From Arcobacter sp. (GTDB lineage: Bacteria; Campylobacterota; Campylobacteria; Campylobacterales; Arcobacteraceae): a stretch of DNA of 64,000 bases. The stretch is from NCBI GenBank assembly GCA_020048055.1, contig JAIFNA010000003.1, forward strand, positions 186,001 through 250,000, in the 5' to 3' direction. Below the pieces are notes generated by a model. That model ran no database searches. It was not told the origin of the DNA and worked only from the letters and a program-made list of their open reading frames with translations. The translations under genes were made by a program, and so were the position numbers. Below are positions 18,031 to 28,058 of this stretch, piece by piece. Each line of letters opens with the position of its first letter. Position 1 is the first letter of the stretch.

Positions 18031-19416
18031 TTATTTATTTGGTGTTGTTGGAGTTTTAGCCGTTGGAGACTCTGAAATAACCTCTCCACCAATAGATTTT
18101 TTTAAAACAAGTTCTTTTTGAAGCAGATTATTTTGATTTAAATCAATAGAGTCCTGCGAATCCAAATAACTCAAACTCAACTCCAAAAAATCGAGTTTTG
18201 ATGAAATACCAAAATCAACTTTGTTTTTTAAAATACCTAATTTATTTTTAACAATATCTCCATAAGAAACAACATATAAATATTGATTTTTTTGTTTTTC
18301 ATAAATATCATAGTTACTTTGCACTTCAATAAAAGCGTTATTTACCGTTTTTATATAATTATCAAGTGCTTGTTCTTTTTTAATTTCACTCTCTTTAACT
18401 AGTTTATCAACTTTTGGTATATCAAAAATATTCCACATAATTGTAGGCGTAATCGACCAAGATGGAGCAACCGAGCTATATGAACCATTACTACCACTTA
18501 TTCCACCAAAGGCTCCAATTGAAACATTTGGATAGTAAAGCGTTTTAACAAGTGAAATTTTGGCATTTTTATCTATTAAATTTTGTTCACTTATTTGAAT
18601 ATCAAATCTTTTTTCAAGTTGATTTGAAGCTATTTGTTGCGGAATGCCAATTGGTTTAATAGACTTTTCAAGGACAAAATTCTCATCTTTACCTATGTAA
18701 ATTTTCAAAGCTTTTAAATAATTTTCTTTTGTAATTTCAAAAGTATTATAGTTTTGTTTTTCAAGCTCAATTTTCCCATCTATATCCAACGATGGCAAAA
18801 TAGTATCTAATCCATTTTGATATCGTTCCTTATAAATCTCTTTTATCTCTTTTAAGATTGCGATTTTCTTTTTTATTGTTTCTAATTTATTGTTCGCATA
18901 AAGAATATTTCCATAAAGTGAAGCTATCTCAAATGAAATAGTTGAATGCAAAACTGCCAAATTTTCTTTTGCTATAACTATATTTGCACTATCAATCTCA
19001 AGTGTTTTCTCCATTTTTCCTAAATAATCAAACTCAAATGTACTAAGTTTTAACCCTAATTTATTTGTAGTTTGAGCTTTTCCGCTGCTATTTGTTTTAG
19101 AAAGTGAATCCTCTACACCACCTGAAGGATTAAAAGATGATTTATCAATATCGTATGAATTTAAAGCCAATGCTAACTGTTTGGAAACAATTGAAATATC
19201 TTTGTTGTTAGCAAATGCTTTCAAAATTAACTCTTCAAGATTTCCATTTTCATATCCTTTCCACCACTCAACCATTGTTAAATTATTATCAGCTTTTGTA
19301 ATGTTTTTTGTTTCTAATAACTCTAGTCCTTGTGGCTTAGAATACTTAGGGCCAAGTGCATTACCACAACCGATAAACAAAAAAGCGATAAAAGAAGTAA
19401 ATATTATATTTTTCAT
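18031..19416 (-). CDS. Outer-membrane efflux lipoprotein (NodT/TolC family) of RND system
   Basis: The 461-residue product starts with a lipoprotein signal (LFIGC lipobox near residue 17) and GPKYSKP, as in CmeC/OprM/NodT proteins. Two repeated outer-membrane-efflux domains follow, rich in coiled coil (about 60-240 and 265-440). The C-terminus ends in a Pro/Thr-rich tail. It forms the exit duct of the tripartite pump encoded just upstream, whose stop its start overlaps by four bases. Confidence 0.9.
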   Translation of the reverse strand: MKNIIFTSFIAFLFIGCGNALGPKYSKPQGLELLETKNITKADNNLTMVEWWKGYENGNLEELILKAFANNKDISIVSKQLALALNSYDIDKSSFNPSGGVEDSLSKTNSSGKAQTTNKLGLKLSTFEFDYLGKMEKTLEIDSANIVIAKENLAVLHSTISFEIASLYGNILYANNKLETIKKKIAILKEIKEIYKERYQNGLDTILPSLDIDGKIELEKQNYNTFEITKENYLKALKIYIGKDENFVLEKSIKPIGIPQQIASNQLEKRFDIQISEQNLIDKNAKISLVKTLYYPNVSIGAFGGISGSNGSYSSVAPSWSITPTIMWNIFDIPKVDKLVKESEIKKEQALDNYIKTVNNAFIEVQSNYDIYEKQKNQYLYVVSYGDIVKNKLGILKNKVDFGISSKLDFLELSLSYLDSQDSIDLNQNNLLQKELVLKKSIGGEVISESPTAKTPTTPNK

Positions 19417-22400
19417 TTTGCAAACTTTCTAAGGAGATATTCTCGCGCCCTAAGGACAAAGAAATAGATATAAGGGATAAAGTACCTCTCAATAAATGTA
19501 GCTGCAATCATACCTCCAAGCAAACCAATTCCAATAGCTTTACGACTCTCAGCGCCAGCGCCAGAACTAAACACAAGTGGTAAAATTCCAAAAATAAATG
19601 CAATTGAAGTCATCATCATAGGGCGATACCTAATTTTGGCAGCTTGTTTTGTAGCTTCATACAATTCAACACCATTTTTTCTAAGTTGCTCAGCAAACTC
19701 AACAATCAAAATTGCATTTTTTGAAGACAACGCAATCATAGTGAGTAGCCCAATTGAAAAATAAACATCTCGTGGCATCTTAAAAAATATATCGGCTATA
19801 TAAGCTGCACCAAACGCACCAAAAATTCCAAATACCACAGATAACAAAACAGAAAACGGCAATATAAAGCTGTTGTACTGAATAGTTAAAACCAAAAATA
19901 CTACAATAACACTAAAAGCAAAAATCAAAACCCCTTTACCTTGCGTTAACTTCTCCTGATACGACACCCCTTCCCATTCCAAACCAAATCCACTTGGAAG
20001 ATTTAAAGCTTCCATCTCCGCTATCTCCATTCCAGCAGCAGTTCCTGCACTTTGGATTGTCATGGCTGAAATTGAATTTGATAAAACACCATTAAAATGT
20101 TCAACCTTAGATGGTGCCATCGTATCTGTTATAAATCCAATTTCAGATATTGGAACCAAAACCCCTTTGTTATTTTTTACATAGATGTTTTGTAAAGCAT
20201 CAGGGGTTGCTCTATATTTTCCATCAGCTTGAACTTGTACCCAATAAAGATGGTTATCTTTTTCAAATTGATTTACATTTGAATATCCAATCGAATCTTG
20301 CAAAACACTATAAACATCAGCTATTGAAATCCCCATCGCTTTTGCTTTGTTTCTATCAAGTTCCAGATACAAAGTTGGCGAATTTGTTTTTGTTGTATTT
20401 TTTGCCATCATAAAGTTTTCTTTGTATTTTGATAATGAACTAGCAAAATTATCACTAACTGTTGCTAGCTCAAAAGGTGTTGCATCCCCATAACCTACGA
20501 GTTTTATTTGAAGTCCACTACTTCTTCCAAGCCCTCTAATTGCAGGTGGTTGCATCAACATTATTTGTGCTTCATTGATATGTTGAGTTTTTTTTGTTAA
20601 CCTCTTAATTAAACTATCAACACTACTATTTTTATCTCCTCTATCACTCCACAAAGTAAGTCTAGTATATATCATCGCACTATTTGGGCTATCACTTCCA
20701 ACCATAGCAACTACATTTTGAACCTCGGGTTCTTTTTTATAAATTTTCTCTATATCCTCTATAACTTTCAGTGTTCTTTGAACCGAGGCACCCTCAGGCA
20801 AAGAAACTGTTGTTATAAATACACCTTGATCCTCTTGTGGCAAAAAAGTTGATGGTATTTTTGTACTTGCATAATAGATAAATCCAAAAAACAGTAGATA
20901 AACGAAAAAAGCTGTTTTGTATCTATTGATTAATTTCATAGAGAAATCTACATAATTAACGGTGATTTTAGAAAAATAGTTGTCAAATTTTTCAAACCAA
21001 GGATGTTTTTTCTCTTCATGTTTTAAAATAATTGAGCAAAGCGCTGGAGACAATATAAGTGCTACAAGCCCTGAAAATACAACTGAAACTGCTATTGTTA
21101 AAGAGAATTGTTTATAAAGTTCCCCTAAAATTCCCCCAACAAACATAGTGGGGATAAATACTGAAATAATAACAAGGACGATTGCAATAATTGGACTTGA
21201 AATTTGTTTCATCGCTTTTATTGAAGCTTCATAAGGTGATAATTTTTCACTTTTCATAATCCTCTCAATATTTTCAACAACAACAATGGCATCATCAACA
21301 ACAATCCCGATAGATAAAACAAGTCCAAAAAGGGTTAAAGTGTTGATTGAAAAACCAAAAATATACATACCAATAAATGCACCCATTATAGAAACAGGGA
21401 TTGCTAAAATTGGGATAATGCTAACCCTAAGTGAATGCAAAAAGAAAAATACAACCAAAGACACAAGCAACAATGCCTCTGCAAAAGTTTTTAAAACCTC
21501 ATAAATTGATAGCTCCACAAATGTTGTTGTGTCGTAGGGGATACGATACTCTATCCCTTTTGGGAAATCTTGTGAAAGTTTTTCAACCACCTCTTTCACA
21601 TTTTTAGCTGTATCAAGAGCATTTGCATCTGGGTCTGCAAAGATACCAATCAATACAGTTGGTTTACCATTTAATCTCCCTGCAAACTCATAATTTGTAG
21701 TTCCTAATTCAACTTTAGCTACATCTTTAATGCTTACTAAGCTTCCATTGTCATTTGTTTTGATAACAATATTTTCAAAATCACCCACACTTGAAAGTCG
21801 CCCTTTGGATTTTAACATCAAAGTTATCACTTGCCCTTGTGGTGCTGGTTCTGAGCCAATTCTTCCAATTGAGACTTGCCCATTTTGTTCGGTTATTGCT
21901 AGATTGATATCTTTTGATGTTATCCCATAAGATGCCATTTTGACAGGATCAGTCCATATTCTCATCGAATAATCTTTTTGTCCAAAAATATTTGCTTCCC
22001 CTGCTCCATCAATTGTTTTGATTTTTTTAATCATAAAATTTGAAGCATAATTGCTAAGTGCGATTTGATTTACTGAATTATCAGGGGAGTGAAGAGCAAC
22101 AATAAGTAAAATATCTGATGTTTTTTTCTTTATAGATACACCTAAAGTTTTAACAATAGCTGGGATTGTGGAAGTTGCATTTTGGACACGATTTTGTATC
22201 TCTGTATATGCATCATTTACATCTGTCCCTATCTCAAATGTACAAGTTATCTCCGCTTTTCCTGAATTACTAGCACTTGATGAGATATACATAAGTCCTG
22301 GTATTCCAGAGAGCTGTGTTTCGATAGGATCAATCACCGAAGTAGCAATTGTTGAGGCATCAGCTCCTGGATAAGTTGCATTGATTGAAATTGTCGGTGG

Positions 22401-22520
22401 TGTTAATTTTGGATATTGAGATATTGGCATTGAAAAAATAGAAATAAAACCAAAAACAACAACCATAATTGCTAGCGCAATCGAAATTGCTGGTCTTTTT
22501 ATAAAATATTCTGAAATCAT
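19413..22520 (-). CDS. RND-family multidrug efflux inner-membrane pump (HAE1 type)
   Basis: The 1035-residue protein has standard RND length and architecture: one N-terminal helix, a large porter domain, six helices, a second porter domain and five to six helices. The proton relay is intact, with GIVVDDAIVVVENIERIM near residue 402 and SSKNAILIVEFAEQL near 935. It exchanges protons for hydrophobic drugs or solvents, as AcrB and CmeB do; the substrate is unknown. Adaptor and outer-membrane genes flank it with four-base overlaps. Confidence 0.95.
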   Translation of the reverse strand: MISEYFIKRPAISIALAIMVVVFGFISIFSMPISQYPKLTPPTISINATYPGADASTIATSVIDPIETQLSGIPGLMYISSSASNSGKAEITCTFEIGTDVNDAYTEIQNRVQNATSTIPAIVKTLGVSIKKKTSDILLIVALHSPDNSVNQIALSNYASNFMIKKIKTIDGAGEANIFGQKDYSMRIWTDPVKMASYGITSKDINLAITEQNGQVSIGRIGSEPAPQGQVITLMLKSKGRLSSVGDFENIVIKTNDNGSLVSIKDVAKVELGTTNYEFAGRLNGKPTVLIGIFADPDANALDTAKNVKEVVEKLSQDFPKGIEYRIPYDTTTFVELSIYEVLKTFAEALLLVSLVVFFFLHSLRVSIIPILAIPVSIMGAFIGMYIFGFSINTLTLFGLVLSIGIVVDDAIVVVENIERIMKSEKLSPYEASIKAMKQISSPIIAIVLVIISVFIPTMFVGGILGELYKQFSLTIAVSVVFSGLVALILSPALCSIILKHEEKKHPWFEKFDNYFSKITVNYVDFSMKLINRYKTAFFVYLLFFGFIYYASTKIPSTFLPQEDQGVFITTVSLPEGASVQRTLKVIEDIEKIYKKEPEVQNVVAMVGSDSPNSAMIYTRLTLWSDRGDKNSSVDSLIKRLTKKTQHINEAQIMLMQPPAIRGLGRSSGLQIKLVGYGDATPFELATVSDNFASSLSKYKENFMMAKNTTKTNSPTLYLELDRNKAKAMGISIADVYSVLQDSIGYSNVNQFEKDNHLYWVQVQADGKYRATPDALQNIYVKNNKGVLVPISEIGFITDTMAPSKVEHFNGVLSNSISAMTIQSAGTAAGMEIAEMEALNLPSGFGLEWEGVSYQEKLTQGKGVLIFAFSVIVVFLVLTIQYNSFILPFSVLLSVVFGIFGAFGAAYIADIFFKMPRDVYFSIGLLTMIALSSKNAILIVEFAEQLRKNGVELYEATKQAAKIRYRPMMMTSIAFIFGILPLVFSSGAGAESRKAIGIGLLGGMIAATFIERYFIPYIYFFVLRAREYLLRKFAK

Positions 22521-23554
22521 TTTACTATTTGCACTTTCGCTTTATCTTTAAGATTTACAATCCCAGTTTTTGCTATCAAGTCATTTTGCGTAACACCTGC
22601 TACAACTTCAATATTTCCCTCAACCCAACTTTTGGTTTCAATTTTTGTAATTTTTGCCGTATTATTTTTGATTACATAAACAGATCTTCCATCTTTTCCT
22701 TGAACCAAACACTCCTGAGGTAAAAATAAACCCTCTTTTGGTTTACTTTTATAAGTAAACTTTCCCATTGTTCCAATATAAATTTTCTCTTTTGAACTAA
22801 ATTCATATCTACATTTCACCATTCCAGAACTGTCACTAACAGGATCACAATATTTCAAGTTTCCAGTAAACTTATTGTTTGAAATAATTATCTCACCATT
22901 TTGTGGTTTATCATCACTTGATGGGAGCATAAGTGAGAAATATAGAGGATTTGCACTATATATTTGAGTTAAATTTGATCCTCCAGCTTGGACAAACGCA
23001 CCAACTTGTTGTTGACTTTTTTCTACATAACCACTAATTGGAGCTTTGATTGAGGTGAAAGAAATATCAAGTTTTAATTTTGCACTTTGTGCATCAAGGG
23101 AGAGATTAAGAGCTTTCTCTTTTTCAATTTGTGTTGAAATATTATCAAGCTCTTGTTCTGTTGCTCCACCAATTTTTAATAATTTTTCGATTCTAGCTTT
23201 ATTTTTTTCAAGATTTGATAAGGTGAGTTTTGACTGAAGTACCGTAGCATTTAGACTTGCTAACTCATTTTTTAGTTTTCTATCATCTATTTTATAAAGC
23301 ATATCACCAGCTTTTACAAATGAGCCATCACTAAAATACTGATTTTCTATAAATCCATCGATTCTATTTTTTATCTGAATAACTTTTGGTGATTCAACCA
23401 TTCCATTCATTTCATTATTTGCTGAACTATTTTGCAAAAATGGGGAAACTACTGTAATTTTTGGAACTTGTTCCTCTTTTTTCATTTGTGGTTTTGACTC
23501 ACAACCAATAAAAAACAAACCCATAAATAATAACGCTACACAAATTTTTACCAT
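22517..23554 (-). CDS. RND periplasmic adaptor (membrane-fusion) lipoprotein
   Basis: The 345-residue protein begins with a lipoprotein signal ending FFIGC, then has the HlyD/AcrA arrangement: a lipoyl half (IDGFIENQYFSDGSFVKAGD near 65), an alpha-helical hairpin (about 95-155), the second lipoyl half (ITSIKAPISGYVEKSQQQVG near 165) and beta-barrel and proximal domains. It links the inner pump to the outer duct. I choose the ATG at 23554, with GGA five bases upstream, over a TTG three codons earlier. First gene of the operon. Confidence 0.9.
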   Translation of the reverse strand: MVKICVALLFMGLFFIGCESKPQMKKEEQVPKITVVSPFLQNSSANNEMNGMVESPKVIQIKNRIDGFIENQYFSDGSFVKAGDMLYKIDDRKLKNELASLNATVLQSKLTLSNLEKNKARIEKLLKIGGATEQELDNISTQIEKEKALNLSLDAQSAKLKLDISFTSIKAPISGYVEKSQQQVGAFVQAGGSNLTQIYSANPLYFSLMLPSSDDKPQNGEIIISNNKFTGNLKYCDPVSDSSGMVKCRYEFSSKEKIYIGTMGKFTYKSKPKEGLFLPQECLVQGKDGRSVYVIKNNTAKITKIETKSWVEGNIEVVAGVTQNDLIAKTGIVNLKDKAKVQIVK

Positions 23555-23594
23555 ATTTTCCAACTTTTTATTTTTTGATTTAAAAGATTATCAT

Positions 23595-23633
23595 AAGGAT
23601 ATTAATCAACAGCTAATATAACTCTTTATCCTT
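23595..23633. promoter_or_regulatory. Inverted repeat AAGGATA...TATCCTT between RND operon and rimO
   Basis: A seven-base perfect inverted repeat with 25 bases between arms sits in the only non-coding stretch between the divergent efflux operon and rimO. It could be an operator for the pump, but no local regulator gene of TetR or MarR type is present. Confidence 0.25.
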
Positions 23634-23691
23634 AGCAATAATCAATGAAGATTTGGTATTATTGCCAAAAATTTAAAATTAGGTACTAATT

Positions 23692-25011
23692 ATGGAGAAA
23701 AAACTACATCTTGTGAGCCTTGGCTGTACTAAAAACTTAATCGATAGTGAAGTTATGCTTGGGAGACTTAAAGAGTACAAAATAACAGATGATGTAAGTG
23801 ATGCTGACCTTATTATAGTAAATACATGTGGCTTTATTGAGAGCGCAAAAGAGGAATCACTAAATACAATCTTTACGCTACATGATGAAAGGAAAGAGGG
23901 TTCTGTTCTTGTAATGGCTGGGTGTCTTAGTCAAAGATACAAGGATGAACTTCAAAATGAACTAAGTGAAGTTGATATTTTTACAGGTGTTGGTGATTAT
24001 GATGTAATTGATAAGCTTGTTGAAGAGAAAAGGAGTCAATTTAGCCCTAAAGTTTTCCTAGCCGATGAGACTTTAGATAGAGTTGTAACTGGCTCAAATT
24101 TTCATGCATACATCAAATTAAGTGAAGGTTGCAACCAATCTTGTGCATTTTGCGCCATACCTAATTTTAAGGGGAAACTAAATAGTAGAACTTTAGAATC
24201 TATTGAAACAGAACTAACAAATATGGTTAAAAATGGTTACTATGATTTCTCTTTTGTAAGTCAAGATAGTAGCTCATTTTTGCGAGATCACGATATCAAC
24301 GATGGACTTATAAGGCTAATTAACATGGTTGAAAAAATTGATGGGGTTAAAAGTGCAAGAATTCTCTATCTATACCCTTCAACCACTACCTTACAATTAA
24401 TCGAGAAAATAGCCTCAAGCAAAATATTTCATACGTATTTCGATATGCCACTCCAACATATCTCAAACAATATGTTAAAAATAATGAAAAGAGGCAAAGG
24501 GAGCGATAAACTAAAAGAACTTATGGATGCGATGAGAAAAACACCTAATTCATTTGTTAGAAGTACCTTTATTGTTGGACATCCTGGGGAAAGTGAAGAG
24601 GATTTTGATGAGCTTTGCAATTATGTAAAAGAATATCAATTCGACAGAGCGAATGTATTTAGTTATAGCGATGAAGAAGACACAAGTGCTTACGATATAA
24701 AAAATAAAATTCCTCAAAATACGATAGATAAAAGAGCTGAAATTTTAGGTGAATTAATCAAAGAATCAACAATAAAAAGTATGCAAAAAGATATAGGCAG
24801 TGAGTGTTTTGTTGTTGTTGAGGGGTACAGTAGTGAGCACGATTTGCTTTTGAGTGCTAGAAAAATATCTTGGGAGCGGGAGATTGATGGTGAGATATAT
24901 ATCAATGAAAATGAACTTGATACACAAATTGAATTTGGAAAAATCTATCAAGCAAAGATTACCGAGCTAGCTGGAGATAAGCTTTTGGGGACAATTGTTG
25001 CAAAAGGGTAG
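23692..25011 (+). CDS. rimO: Ribosomal protein S12 methylthiotransferase RimO
   Basis: The 439-residue protein has the three methylthiotransferase domains. An N-terminal UPF0004 domain supplies Cys residues in LGCTKNLIDSE, NTCGFIESAKEES and AGCLSQRY; the radical SAM core has CNQSCAFCAIP near residue 144; a C-terminal TRAM domain starts near 370. The N-terminal motif and lack of an MiaB-type start favour RimO, which methylthiolates an Asp of ribosomal protein S12. The DUF309 gene starts inside its last codons. Confidence 0.93.
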   Translation: MEKKLHLVSLGCTKNLIDSEVMLGRLKEYKITDDVSDADLIIVNTCGFIESAKEESLNTIFTLHDERKEGSVLVMAGCLSQRYKDELQNELSEVDIFTGVGDYDVIDKLVEEKRSQFSPKVFLADETLDRVVTGSNFHAYIKLSEGCNQSCAFCAIPNFKGKLNSRTLESIETELTNMVKNGYYDFSFVSQDSSSFLRDHDINDGLIRLINMVEKIDGVKSARILYLYPSTTTLQLIEKIASSKIFHTYFDMPLQHISNNMLKIMKRGKGSDKLKELMDAMRKTPNSFVRSTFIVGHPGESEEDFDELCNYVKEYQFDRANVFSYSDEEDTSAYDIKNKIPQNTIDKRAEILGELIKESTIKSMQKDIGSECFVVVEGYSSEHDLLLSARKISWEREIDGEIYINENELDTQIEFGKIYQAKITELAGDKLLGTIVAKG

Positions 25012-25327
25012 TGTTGGAATTGATGAATTTATAGAGTTGATTAAAAACAATCACTTTGTAGAAGCTCATGAGGTACTAGAAGATGAGTGGAAAGAGCTTA
25101 AAAAATCAAACCAAAAAGATAAAGCAAAATTTATTCAAGCCCTTATAAATGGTGCAACTGCAATAGCTTTATGGATAAAAAAAAGACCGGAACCATCTTT
25201 GAGGGTTTGGGAAGTTTTACAAAAAAATAAACATTTGATTAATGAACTTGAATTTTTAGATAAAGAGAAATATTTTCTCGCTATAAATATCCTTGAGGAA
25301 AAATTTACCTCCAAAAATAATCTTTAA
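24995..25327 (+). CDS. DUF309 family protein
   Basis: The 110-residue protein has the DUF309 signature EAHEVLEDEWKEL near residue 22 and a helix-rich remainder. The biochemical role of the family is not known. It begins at TTG inside the rimO end (17-base overlap), with GGGG about six bases upstream, so it depends on rimO transcription. The 3' end overlaps the convergent unknown gene by four bases. Confidence 0.75.
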   Translation: MLQKGSVGIDEFIELIKNNHFVEAHEVLEDEWKELKKSNQKDKAKFIQALINGATAIALWIKKRPEPSLRVWEVLQKNKHLINELEFLDKEKYFLAINILEEKFTSKNNL

Positions 25328-25812
25328 TCTTGTTCTGCCACCATTGTTGAGTAATAAAGCAAAAAAGATGCCTCAATTGGTGTCCATATTGTTTGTTGCT
25401 TAAGTGTTATCTCTGTTGCTAATTTTGATACATTTTCTGCATACTTAGAAACAATATCCCCAACATTTAGTTTAACACTATTTATATTATGGTTTAAAAT
25501 AGATTGTGGAAATACTTTTTGATTATCTGCAACAAAAAAATCAACTTTCCCTTTTAAAAACTGCAACATAACTCCAATTTGATAAGAGTGATAACATTCT
25601 ATATTTAATGCTTTTTTGTCATCTTTTTTGTACCCCAATGATGAGTATATTGAAAATTCATCCTTCAACATATCTTTAATTTTGTTTTTATCAATTTTTG
25701 CTATTACGAACGGTAATTCAAGTTTTGCTAACTGAACATAATCAATAGGGAAACTTTTTTTTCTTTTTTTTTTCTCACGATAAAAGAAACTAAAATAATT
25801 CGACCAATACAT
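25324..25812 (-). CDS. Hypothetical protein with T8/T10 tract near its start
   Basis: I do not recognise this 162-residue protein. It begins MYWSNYFSFFYREKKKRKKS; the lysine stretch is encoded by A8 and A10 runs. The rest is mixed alpha/beta with no signal peptide or membrane helix (for example FVIAKIDKNKIKDMLKDEF near 36 and KVDFFVADNQKVFP near 90). A single-base slip in the runs would abolish it. A GGA about 11 bases before the ATG is a weak ribosome binding site. It is alone and divergent from motA. Confidence 0.55.
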   Translation of the reverse strand: MYWSNYFSFFYREKKKRKKSFPIDYVQLAKLELPFVIAKIDKNKIKDMLKDEFSIYSSLGYKKDDKKALNIECYHSYQIGVMLQFLKGKVDFFVADNQKVFPQSILNHNINSVKLNVGDIVSKYAENVSKLATEITLKQQTIWTPIEASFLLYYSTMVAEQD

Positions 25813-26007
25813 TTCTATAAAATCCTTTTTCCATATTTGGGCTGAAAGAATACCATTTTTTCACTTTGTTTAAATTGTCATAAGAATATTGGAAAATCCT
25901 TTGTTTAGGACATTTTAGAGGATAAAAAGCATTAATATTTAATTTATGATTAATACAATACAATACCTACTTTATAAAAATACTATTAAAAATTATTGGG
26001 GATTAAA

Positions 26008-26763
26008 ATGGATTTAACGGTTTTACTTGGTACCCTAGGTGCCCTTGCTTCAATTGCAATTGGAGATTTAATGGAGGGTGGAAATCCTGCACATGTTATC
26101 CATATCACTTCACTTATTATAGTTTTCCCAACAGCACTTTGCGCAGCTGCCGTTGGTACAGAATCTCACGCATTATCTGCTGCTTTTAAAGAGATAAAAA
26201 TAGTATTTACAAAATCAAAAGCTGATACCCCTGCTAGAATAAAACAAATTGTAGAATTTGCAGTTATTGTAAAAAAGAATGGTGTTTTAGCTCTTGAGGC
26301 TGAAGCTGCAAATATTGATGATGATTTTTTTAAAGAAGCCATTAGCATGGTAGTTGATGGTTCAAAAGAGGAACAAATAGAAGAATTTCTTGATCCAATC
26401 ATTGAAGAAACAGAACACTACTACCATGGTGCAACTCACTATTGGCTACTTACAGGGGAAACTTGCCCAGTAATTGGACTTATTGGAGCCGTTTTGGGAC
26501 TAATTCTAGCTCTAGCAAAACTTGATAATCCAGCTGAAATGGCAAAAGGTATTGCAGGGGCGTTTACTGCAACAGTTACAGGAATTGCTGGAGCATATAT
26601 ATTCTTTGGTCCCTGGGGAAATAAATTAAAAGGGAAAGCTCATCTTATAGTTCATGAAAAAAAAGTTATTATGGAAGGTGCAAAAGGCTTAGCTAGAGGT
26701 GATTCTCCAAGTGTTTTAGAGACTAGACTTAAAAATATGATAACCGCCATGCCTTCAAAATAA
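26008..26763 (+). CDS. motA: Flagellar motor stator protein MotA
   Basis: The 251-residue protein has four transmembrane segments in the MotA pattern (about residues 3-20, 30-48, 150-170, 185-205) and a cytoplasmic loop of about 95 residues. The PVIGLIGAVLGLILAL and GIAGAFTATVTGIAGA segments are typical. With MotB it forms the proton-driven stator. The ATG at 26008 follows GGGG with six bases between; an in-frame TTG four codons earlier is rejected. motB follows after 11 bases. Confidence 0.96.
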   Translation: MDLTVLLGTLGALASIAIGDLMEGGNPAHVIHITSLIIVFPTALCAAAVGTESHALSAAFKEIKIVFTKSKADTPARIKQIVEFAVIVKKNGVLALEAEAANIDDDFFKEAISMVVDGSKEEQIEEFLDPIIEETEHYYHGATHYWLLTGETCPVIGLIGAVLGLILALAKLDNPAEMAKGIAGAFTATVTGIAGAYIFFGPWGNKLKGKAHLIVHEKKVIMEGAKGLARGDSPSVLETRLKNMITAMPSK

Positions 26764-26774
26764 CGGATAGATAA

Positions 26775-27533
26775 GTGGCAAAAAAGTGTAAAAAATGTGA
26801 ATGCCCTGCTGGTGAAAAGTGGGCTGTTCCTTTTGCTGACTTTCTTAGTCTTCTCCTTGCTCTTTTTATTGCACTTTATGCTATCGCATCTGTAAACTCT
26901 GAAAAACAGGCTGCTCTAAAAGAGGAATTTTTAAAAATTTATGGAATGAATACAGATTCCCAAACAATGGCAGAGCAACAAGAAGATACTCAAGTTGCAA
27001 CAACAACTGAGGAGCCAACAGAAGGAGAACAAGGCAAAAGTGAACAAATGGCAGCGCAAATCAATGAATTACAAGAAAGCATAGAGAGTGGTAATTTTGC
27101 ACAAGCTGCAGATGGTACTTTTCTTAGCACCCCTATTTTTATCTTATTTGAAAGTGGAAAAGCAGAAATTACAACACCAGCTTCACAATCATTCTTAAAA
27201 AGTATCGCAAAAATAGTATCATTTTTACCACAAAATACAGAGATAAATTTAAAAGGCTTTGCAAGTGAAACTGAAATAGCAAATTCACAATATCAAGATA
27301 GCCTAGAATTATCAACAGCTAGAGCCAATAATGTAATAAGGGAATTAATAAAACTTGGCGTTCCCAAAGAGAAGCTATTTTCAAGTGGGTTTGGTTCAAA
27401 AAATTCAAACAAATCAGATACTACAAATTCAAATAGTAAAGTTGAACTTGAACTCAAAATGCTAAATGCAACTGATGAGATGATGACGCAAGAGGAAGCT
27501 ACAACTATTTTTGATGAAGCACTTCAAAAGTAA
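26775..27533 (+). CDS. motB: Flagellar motor stator protein MotB
   Basis: The 252-residue protein begins with a cysteine-containing CPAGEKWAVPFADF segment and a single transmembrane helix carrying the proton-binding Asp of ADFLSLLLALF near residue 21. A variable linker and an OmpA-like peptidoglycan-binding domain follow (about 115-240, with GFASETEIANSQ and LSTARANNV). It anchors the stator to the wall. It starts with GTG. The N-terminal CPAGEKW motif is shared with Helicobacter MotB. Confidence 0.95.
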   Translation: MAKKCKKCECPAGEKWAVPFADFLSLLLALFIALYAIASVNSEKQAALKEEFLKIYGMNTDSQTMAEQQEDTQVATTTEEPTEGEQGKSEQMAAQINELQESIESGNFAQAADGTFLSTPIFILFESGKAEITTPASQSFLKSIAKIVSFLPQNTEINLKGFASETEIANSQYQDSLELSTARANNVIRELIKLGVPKEKLFSSGFGSKNSNKSDTTNSNSKVELELKMLNATDEMMTQEEATTIFDEALQK

Positions 27534-27551
27534 TACCTAAAAGCCACAAGA

Positions 27552-28052
27552 ATGGGTAAAATTAAAAAAATACACAACCTATCATTGCAATACAATCATC
27601 AAAATAGATGTACGAAATCAAAATGTGATATGACAAAAATGTCTCACAAAGGTTTTGTTTATCTTATATCATTTACTATTTTTTTCCACCTAGGAAGAGT
27701 ACTTGATATTTTTCCAAAAGAGTTTTTATTTGAAATACCACGAATTAATAATTTAAATGACTTTTACGGAACCATAATCTCAGTAATCTTGAATTGCTTA
27801 ATTTTGCTTATTGCTTCAGATAAAGCCCAACTTATAGATATAAACCTAAAGATAAGTCAAAAAGTTACAAATGTAATATTGTGGGTTTCTTTTGTAATGT
27901 TTTTATTAACAGCTACTGGGTATATGTTTGGAAAAACTATATTTGAAAGATATATATTAGTTGCAACTTCATTTTTTCTAGCCTATTTTGTGATGCTAAT
28001 TGCACTTAATAATGAGAATGAGCCATACAAAAAAGAGGTAGTAAGCAATTAG
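27552..28052 (+). CDS. Hypothetical four-helix membrane protein downstream of motB
   Basis: The 166-residue protein has a polar, cysteine-containing N-terminus of about 33 residues, then hydrophobic segments near 37, 75, 107 and 135, and a charged tail. No family is recognised. The ATG at 27552 lies 18 bases after motB with a weak ribosome binding site; an internal ATG near residue 27 is a possible true start. Linkage to motility is only positional. Confidence 0.5.
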   Translation: MGKIKKIHNLSLQYNHQNRCTKSKCDMTKMSHKGFVYLISFTIFFHLGRVLDIFPKEFLFEIPRINNLNDFYGTIISVILNCLILLIASDKAQLIDINLKISQKVTNVILWVSFVMFLLTATGYMFGKTIFERYILVATSFFLAYFVMLIALNNENEPYKKEVVSN

Positions 28053-28058
28053 AAGAGT

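Noticed and set aside
23653-23672. A TTGG...TTGCC pattern ahead of rimO as a sigma-54 promoter
   Set aside because: The spacing between the TTGG and TTGC parts is five bases instead of eight, so it does not fit the -24/-12 consensus.
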